This document shows, piece by piece, positions 18,862-24,248 of a stretch of 24,248 bases of DNA. Where the stretch lies: contig RWJK01001981.1 of NCBI GenBank assembly GCA_004335835.1, forward strand, positions 1-24,248, written 5' to 3'. A program made the translations under genes and the position numbers. Below the pieces are notes generated by a model. That model saw only the letters and a list, made by a program, of their open reading frames with translations, was not told the origin of the DNA and did not search any database. The stretch comes from Scenedesmus sp. ARA3. Lineage: Eukaryota; Chlorophyta; Chlorophyceae; Sphaeropleales; Scenedesmaceae. Every line of letters begins with the position of its first letter. Within the stretch, counting starts at the first letter, position 1.

Positions 18862-21113
18862 TCACTTCACGCTGGTTGACAGTGCAGTGCCGATCACCAT
18901 CAGCACCTCGCTCTGCTGGTACTGAAACGGCTGCGCTGCCGCCACCAGCGCAGACACGCGCGCCCGCCGCAGAGTGTGGTCATCCAGGTTGGACAGGATC
19001 CAGTCGTCCAGGCCCTCAGTGTGACGCAGCTGCCCGCCATCACCTGCATTTGAAAAAAGCAAACGCATTTGAATGTGGCAGGGCTGAAAACGGTGACGGC
19101 AGCAAGAGGCCTGCACATCCTGTGATGTGCTCGCATTCAGATCTGCTGAGTGACATGGTGCGCAACAACAACAAATGACAGTGATCCAAGTAACAACAGC
19201 AGCAGCAGCAGCAGGCATGCAATTGTATCGGGCCAAGGTATGGTGTTGAAATGTTCCTGTATACTATCTGCGGCATAGCAGCAGGGACGGTACGCTGTGT
19301 TGTGGCCGCCTGTGCTTATAACAGTGCTGCAGACGTCCGTGCCGCGCACTTGCAGCTCCGGCAGCAGCCTTGCTCACCTTGCTGCTGCTGCATGCTTGGC
19401 AGCGTGTCCAGCTTATGCAGGGCGTGTGAAGCAGCTCCCGGGGCTCCCGGCAGCTGCTGTGCTGACACCTGCTTGAGGGCTAGCCGCAGCGCTGCCTGCA
19501 TTTGCACCTGGAGGAAGAAACAAAGAAGAAGGAGAGGTGTTAGACTGGAGGCAGATGCGATGTCAGTGCCTGATTGGTTGACTGCCACTCCCATTTGCCA
19601 AGATCAGCTGCACATCCAACCTTGCATATGGGAGCATGCACAGCAGGTACAACCTGGCACATACTGCAGCACACACAACACAAACTATTGCAGTAGTCAG
19701 CTGTCTCATGCATGGTCCTACCTGTGTCAAAGCAGGGTACCTCCTGCCTGCTGCTGCAATCTCTGCCAGTGCCACTGGGCTGCTGCCAGGGTTGCTGAAA
19801 GGCAGGTGCAGCGTGCCGCTCTGGTGGTTGTAGTTGTACGCGGTGCTGTGTGCTGCGACTGGTGCTGCACCTTCCCTGCAGGGAACATACCGCACACGGC
19901 AAGTGTCAGTTGAGTAAGCCGTGTGCAGACAACACCAGCCGTGTGCGCAAGCGTTTGCCAGCGATGACGCAACACCAGCAGCATGACATGCCGGGCTAGC
20001 TTGCAACTGAAGCAAACAGACAGACACACAGCGACACCCACACAAGGGATGCCACGCAAGGGCTGCACCGTGCACCATTCTGCTCTGCAGTCTTCAGAGC
20101 AGCACTGGACCCAACGGGCCGCACGAATCGTCTTCATAGTAAACAACAAAGTGCTCACGTATGCGCCTGCAGCGACAGCCCCTCCAGCAGTTGCACCCCA
20201 TCCATGCGGCACAAGTTGTACGCGCCCTCTGTCTCGTGCATGCGCTGCTGCAGCGGCGGCGTGAGGTACGTTATGAACACGCTCACTGCCGTGCCTGGGG
20301 AGTGCTCCAGTGTGGCTGTGGCTGATCCGTAGGAGCTTATGAGTGGGGCAAACACAACATCAAAGTCCTGCAGCACACACTGGATGACCTGCGGAAGTAG
20401 AAATTAGAGAGGGCATTGCAGCGGCAGCAGCAGAGCAGGAGACAACAGTGGGAGGTTCTGAAGAGTGCAAACACAACATCAAACTCTTGCAGCACAAACT
20501 GGATGGAATGCACTTGTAACAAAGAGCCGCAGCAGTGAGAGCAGCAGAGTGGGACACAACAGGATGAGCTCATGACTTGTAGTTGTGAAAGGACCAACAC
20601 GCAACATGTAACAAGTAACAAGTAACAAGTAACAAATAGGTATTAGGTGACCAGGCATGGCAGCAGCAGCAGCAGCAGCAGCAGCACTCACCGGCACCAC
20701 CACTCCATCAGGGAACAGGTCCAGCGGGAACTTCCGCGCCAGCTGCTCCGGCCCTGCAGCCAGCACACGCTGTGTTACAAACATGTCATATAACATGTCA
20801 TTTGATGCTACAGTTGCGTTGACACTGTGGTGGAAGCCAACCGTCCATCAGCAACCTGATGACCGCCTTGCAGCATTGCATCGATCTGCTACAGCTTGCT
20901 GGCTCAACAGCACATACAGTTAGTGCGGCGGACACCATATCCTGCAGTTTCTGTGTGCACATTCTGCAGTGCACAGTAGCACAGAAGGCCACTGAGGGGG
21001 CCGCCGCACACCTGCATTGCTGCCGATGGCCAGAATGGGTGTGAGGGGAGTGTCAGCTGCCAGCACTGACTGCTTCACCCCCTGCTGAGCCAGCACATCC
21101 GACAGCCTGCAGC

Positions 21114-21163
<50 letters not shown>

Positions 21164-22168
21164 AGATCTATAAGAGTGGAGGGCTGTGCTGCTGCGAAAC
21201 ATGAACAGGCCCTGCATGTGTGCTTGGGTATGTTGCTGCTGCCAGGTGAATGAACCATGCAGTCAGGACGTTGGCGATGCGCAGCCGTACATGCTTCCAC
21301 ATGAGCTGCTGTTGCTGCTCGCCAGAAGCTGTAGCGGCTGCTTTAGGCTGCCATGCAACAGCCCTTGCCCAGACCACAGGATCTGCCAACAATGCGCTGC
21401 TGTCCCGGAGCACGTAAGATTCACATCATAGATCCATGTGACTACTGCTTAGCCTACAATTGTGCACGCGACAAACCACCCACTGCTGATTGCTTATGTA
21501 AGAAGAAGTGAATATCCTCGCAAGAGCTTCAAGATATGGTTTTCCGCACCTGCTGCTGGTGCCGTCTGGTGCAGTGACCTGCAGCTGCAGCAGGTGCTGA
21601 AGGCTGCCGCTCCATTGGCTGGGGGTCACCCAATCACTGTCGGCAAACGTGTATGCTGCGCCGTTGCAGAAGATGAAAGATGTTGAAGGCCGCGCATAAG
21701 GGTATCCCTGCGGCAGGAGGTGACGAACAGCAGGGGCAGCAAGATGATATTGTTACCGCATGCTCTGCTGCGGCAGGAGATGCTTGCAAGACGTTCAGGA
21801 CTTGGAGGGTGCGATGGTAGCTCTTGCAGCATGCGACTGGATGAGTAAGCAGGCTGCTGTGCAGCTGCTGCTATCCTGCTGTGGGTTGGGGCATGACATG
21901 TGTGCATAGTGATGTACACGTTGATCACAGGACTGTCCAACACACTGTAGCTATAGGTGTGTGCTGTGGTCTGATCCTCAGGTCCCTTTTGACAGCTGCC
22001 TACCTTTGCCCTAGCGAGGCGTTCGGCTGTTGTTGCGTTTGCCACCACTACGCGCCTTGGCTGCAGCCTAGGGGGCACCACTGGGGATGCTGACACCATG
22101 CTCCTGCAAACTCTGCTGCTGCATAACCCCTTTGCCAGTAACCGTGTAGCAGCAGACGGACCGAGCAT
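18862..22168 (-). CDS. Uncharacterised protein with gamma-glutamylcyclotransferase-like IGSN motif, probably organelle-targeted
   Basis: Eight exons join in phase: 22168-22004, 21707-21550, 21106-21012, 20753-20692, 20388-20159, 19875-19722, 19507-19378 and 19043-18862. They give 391 residues. Donors are GTAGGC, GTGCGG, GTGTGC, GTGAGT, GTGAGC, GTAGGA and GTGAGC, and all acceptors end in AG. Residues 1-45 are rich in S, A, R and V with few acids, like a plastid or mitochondrial transit peptide. The core reads GYPYARPSTSFIF near 56, then ILAIGSNAGPEQLARKFP (132-149), VLQDFDVVFAPLISSYGSA, TLEHSPGT.V.VFITYLTP and MHETEGAYNL. The IGSN loop followed by a small beta-barrel pattern and a late Glu recalls the GGCT/BtrG fold (YGSN). 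The rest resembles bacterial proteins without assigned function, from memory only. Substrate and reaction are unknown. The C-terminal third is helical and Q-rich. The gene is divergent from the tRNA methyltransferase gene. Confidence 0.65.
20341..20519 (-). repeat. 119-bp-offset duplication of exon 5 head in intron 4 of the IGSN-motif gene
   Basis: The segment 20341-20400 (exon 5 start plus its acceptor) is repeated at about 20460-20519. GCAAACACAACATCAAA is shared at an offset of 119. On the sense strand the true exon begins with VIQCVLQDFDVVFAP and the copy reads SIQFVLQEFDVVFAL. The copy's acceptor is destroyed: true CGCAG|GTCATCC, copy TGCATTCCATCC. The flanking intron sequence (GAGAGCAGCAGAG-like) is also doubled, so the duplication spans intron tail and exon head, as in the carotene hydroxylase gene. 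Confidence 0.8.
20608..20635 (+). repeat. Four tandem copies of GTAACAA
   Basis: A perfect 7-bp minisatellite lies in intron 4 of the IGSN-motif gene, next to a CAG run at about 20660-20686. No function is suggested. Confidence 0.95.
21119..21160 (+). repeat. (CAG)14, read as (CTG)14 in intron 2 of the IGSN-motif gene
   Basis: Fourteen perfect units. On the sense (minus) strand this is CTG lying 12 bases before the acceptor CAG of exon 3, so it takes the polypyrimidine-tract position. It is the same arrangement as at 5091-5132 and 23919-23975. Confidence 0.95.
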
Positions 22169-22551
22169 AAGGACAAGAGGAAAATCTCGATAGCAGACCT
22201 TGGTTTGAAGCACAGCTGCCTGTCAGGCTGATGATGCAGATGCCTGGCAAGTACTGCTCTGCTGCTGCACTTCAACTACGATTACCAACCGACTTATATG
22301 CAGCTGCTGCCTACGTCTCAAGCAGGATGCAGGTGCCGTTGCTCCACGCACGTACTGGAAAGCCCGTCCTGGGCTCTGTTGGCTTCACAGCCAGGGTTCG
22401 TGCTCGCGGCACGAACGGTGTGACTGATAGACCCTGGTGACTAAGCGATAACGCAGCATGAAACCTTAATCAAGAAACTCCAAAAATATTTACGTCTCAA
22501 GCTTGCGCATCAAGGGTGGTCAATAGCACTGGGACCTGCCAGGCTGGGTGC

Positions 22552-22585
<34 letters not shown>

Positions 22586-23373
22586 CAGCAGCAGCAAGTG
22601 GCGTGCTTTACACCAACTGTCGTTCATTGAGTTTTCAAGCACATTCATAGTGCTTCTGCTTAGCCTCTTACGTCCTGGCCTTGATTTTGCTGCTACACAT
22701 AGGTATCAGGCCTCAGCCAACTACAGCCCCTGCAGAGAGCGACAGCACCCACATCAGTGCCTGCAGCTGCCATTGGGCCTTCCAAAGAGCAAAAAATTCG
22801 CATTCAACAGCCCCGCATCACCAGCCTATGGTGGCACGGTTGTCAACTGCACCACAATACCAAGGACACATTGCGCAGCAGCGGCCACGCTTCAATCGGT
22901 GAGCTGCATGTACTCCATTTGTGTTGTTACACTGATACCATCACGCCTGTGTTGTCAGCGCACACCCTGTGGTCACTTGTGAGACACAGCACACATGCTG
23001 CTAGCCGCACTGTAGGGCCCCCTGGCTGCTGGCAGCAGCGTGATAAACTTCCAGCTGTCCAGCCAACAGCAGATTGGTGCCCTTGGTTCTTGCGAGTTGC
23101 TATGTCACCCCATTGAGGTTGACAATAACCATACCCACATGATGAGGCTACCACCCAGCCTCCAAGGTGTGCCAGGTATCAAAGCTGCCTGTCAAGCTCA
23201 AGGGAGCCCGTGGGTGCCACTTTTGTGCTTTGTCGTTCTTGCTGACATTGTAACTGTCGCCGATAACCTCCTTGCTGCATTTGTGTGCAGTCACCTAGCC
23301 CTCCCAGCTTCAGCACCATTGCAGCAGCACCGTCGGCAGCAGTGGCAGCAAGCGGCGGCTGTTAATCTTGGTC
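22169..23373. promoter_or_regulatory. Divergent upstream region, possibly with 5' exons of the tRNA methyltransferase gene
   Basis: The first part should contain the promoter of the minus-strand gene starting at 22168. A CAG run lies at 22553-22595. On the plus strand an open stretch ends at a good donor, CAATCG|GTGAGC (22899). A possible acceptor CTTCAG at about 23312 would join it in phase with the frame of ATG 23374, giving a longer, transit-like N-terminus. The protein evidence for this is weak, so it is not part of the annotated gene. Confidence 0.35.
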
Positions 23374-23418
23374 ATGGCTTCCAAGGCTGGCAGCAGCAGC
23401 AGCGGGGACCTGCAGGGC

Positions 23419-23453
<35 letters not shown>

Positions 23454-23942
23454 TGATGGAGGTGACTGGGATGTGACACAGGCTGGTCAGTCACGGTGAG
23501 GAGCAGCAGCAGCAGCAGGGGCAGCAGCACAGCATTGGATATAACATGAGAGATTTGGTGCTCAAGGGTGTGCATTGTGTTTTACGGTGCTCAATCTCCT
23601 TTTCAGGTCTCAGATCTGGTGTTCAACCTGTTGTGGCTCATACCATCCAAGATGGTGCCAGGACCCACATGTAACTATCCTCTCTCATTGTGCCTTTGAA
23701 TGCAGTGACAAAAAAGCGCTCCACAGGGCTGCGTCTCCTGCTTGTTACTGACAGAGCTGGCCAGGAATGTGGTCTGCATTGATGGCATCTGCTTTGGTGC
23801 ATCCATGTTTTTGTGATGGCAGCAACAGCAGCAGGCAGCAGGCGGGCAGCATGCTGCCATTTTGAGTTGTAAGATCGGGAAACCTAAACCCTTGTACTGG
23901 CTGCGGCTTTTGTTGGTGCTGCTGCTGCTGCTGTTGCTGCTG

Positions 23943-23973
<31 letters not shown>

Positions 23974-24128
23974 AGGCAGCCTGGCTCAGCGCACCGGCCT
24001 GATGTGCATGTGGTGCTGGTGGAGCCACAGATACCGCAGAACACGGGCAACATAGCACGCACATGTGCAGCAACGAATGTGGCGCTGCACCTGGTGGGAC
24101 CCATGGCCTTCGAGCTGGATGACAAGAA
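23374..24128 (+). CDS. trmL: tRNA (cytidine/uridine-34) 2'-O-methyltransferase, TrmL/SpoU (SPOUT) family, 5' part
   Basis: Exon 1 (23374-23495) and exon 2 (23976-24128) join in phase 2 across a CG|GTGAGG donor and a (CTG)nCAG acceptor. They give 91 residues plus two bases of the next codon before donor GTGAGT at 24129. Residues 1-41 are S/G/A-rich with a run of 11 alanines coded mostly by GCA. From about 48 the sequence is unmistakable: [20 protein letters not shown], then [14 protein letters not shown]. These are the first beta strand and the NTGNIAR motif of SpoU methyltransferases of the TrmL subgroup. The family methylates the ribose of the wobble base in tRNA-Leu in bacteria (family knowledge). 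The AdoMet-binding trefoil knot lies beyond the window. ATG 23374 is the first methionine in frame, but upstream exons are possible. An organellar location is plausible but not shown. Confidence 0.87.
23919..23975 (+). repeat. Interrupted CTG tract forming the acceptor of exon 2 of the tRNA methyltransferase gene
   Basis: CTG units, broken by TTG and CTA, run straight into the acceptor CAG at 23973-23975. No other pyrimidine tract precedes the exon. Confidence 0.9.
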
Positions 24129-24146
24129 GTGAGTCAGTGTGCTCAA

Positions 24147-24248
24147 ATGTTTCTTCTGTCCTCTCAGGCTATTGCTCAAGCTGTTGATGATGCTGATGAG
24201 TTTTTTTCTGCGTTTTCGTCTGACGGTTTGGACGATGATGAGTTGTTC
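24147..24248 (+). CDS. Start of an unidentified acidic ORF with T-rich codons inside the methyltransferase intron (partial)
   Basis: The frame opens with ATG at 24147 and stays open for 34 codons to the window end. It encodes a hydrophobic start, then an acidic stretch (AVDDADEFFSAF, DGLDDDELF). Codons are mostly T-ending (GCT, GTT, GAT, TTT, TCT, GGT), unlike the C/G-ending host exons beside it. It starts 19 bases after the donor of methyltransferase exon 2 and does not continue that protein, whose next motif should be of the LKRAGLDYW kind. A nested mobile element or an alternative exon (acceptor CTCTCAG just before GCTATTGC, 24161) are both possible. The family is not recognised. Confidence 0.4.
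   Translation, partial: MFLLSSQAIAQAVDDADEFFSAFSSDGLDDDELF

Noticed and set aside
21168..21413. Minus-strand ORF (contains DPVVWARAVAWQ) as an extra exon of the IGSN-motif gene
   Set aside because: It lacks a good donor in the right phase. Splicing 21550 directly to 21106 gives a continuous, phase-correct SSRLSDVLAQQG.
22548..22982. 144-codon plus-strand ORF beginning with a poly-Ser run
   Set aside because: The start is an artefact of the CAG repeat. Only its end (donor at 22899) is of possible interest as a 5' exon of the methyltransferase gene, and that is not supported well enough to annotate.
1..24248. CRISPR arrays, rRNA and tRNA genes
   Set aside because: The only regular repeats are CAG/CTG microsatellites and short minisatellites. 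No spaced palindromic repeats or structural RNA signatures were seen.

Overview
This looks like nuclear DNA of a chlorophycean green alga, probably of a Scenedesmaceae-like lineage (inference). The grounds are genes with many short GT-AG introns, pervasive CAG/CTG repeats in introns and low-complexity coding stretches, a plastid-targeted algal-type beta-carotene hydroxylase, and TGTAA-type polyadenylation signals. No bacterial operon logic, rRNA, tRNA or CRISPR array is visible. I rebuilt the gene models by hand by joining open exons at GT-AG junctions and checking phase.

Layout: (1) 1-507, minus, a frameshifted relic of a reverse-transcriptase element. (2) 1664-2348, minus, a two-exon gene for a small, very hydrophobic protein of unknown function. 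(3) 2848-5219, plus, beta-carotene 3-hydroxylase in five exons, complete, with an unusual set of local duplications around exons 4 and 5. (4) 8883-10892, minus, the SMC5/6 subunit NSE4 in six exons. (5) 11392-15093, plus, a five-exon F-box-like/leucine-rich-repeat protein of the AMN1/FBXL type. (6) 18862-22168, minus, an eight-exon, probably organelle-targeted protein with a gamma-glutamylcyclotransferase-like IGSN motif. (7) 23374 to beyond 24128, plus, the 5' end of a TrmL/SpoU-family tRNA 2'-O-methyltransferase, whose following intron carries the start of an ORF with T-rich codons.

Transcription units alternate. Genes 2/3, 4/5 and 6/7 are divergent pairs sharing 0.3-1.2 kb upstream regions. 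Pairs 3/4 and 5/6 are convergent across 3.7-3.8 kb gaps. These gaps hold no supportable gene. The sense strand is T/G-rich downstream of each gene and flips near the first TGTAA signals, which suggests very long 3' UTRs. The genes belong to unrelated pathways (carotenoid hydroxylation, DNA repair, ubiquitin targeting, an unknown enzyme fold, tRNA modification) and do not form a functional cluster.

The most unusual feature is structural. Two unrelated genes carry a tandem copy of 'intron tail plus exon head' inside the intron before that exon, and in both the decoy acceptor CAG reads CAT. The carotene hydroxylase also has a decayed copy of the exon 4 tail and a 91-bp-period triplication beginning at its last exon. 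CTG repeats sit directly at, or close to, splice acceptors in three genes.
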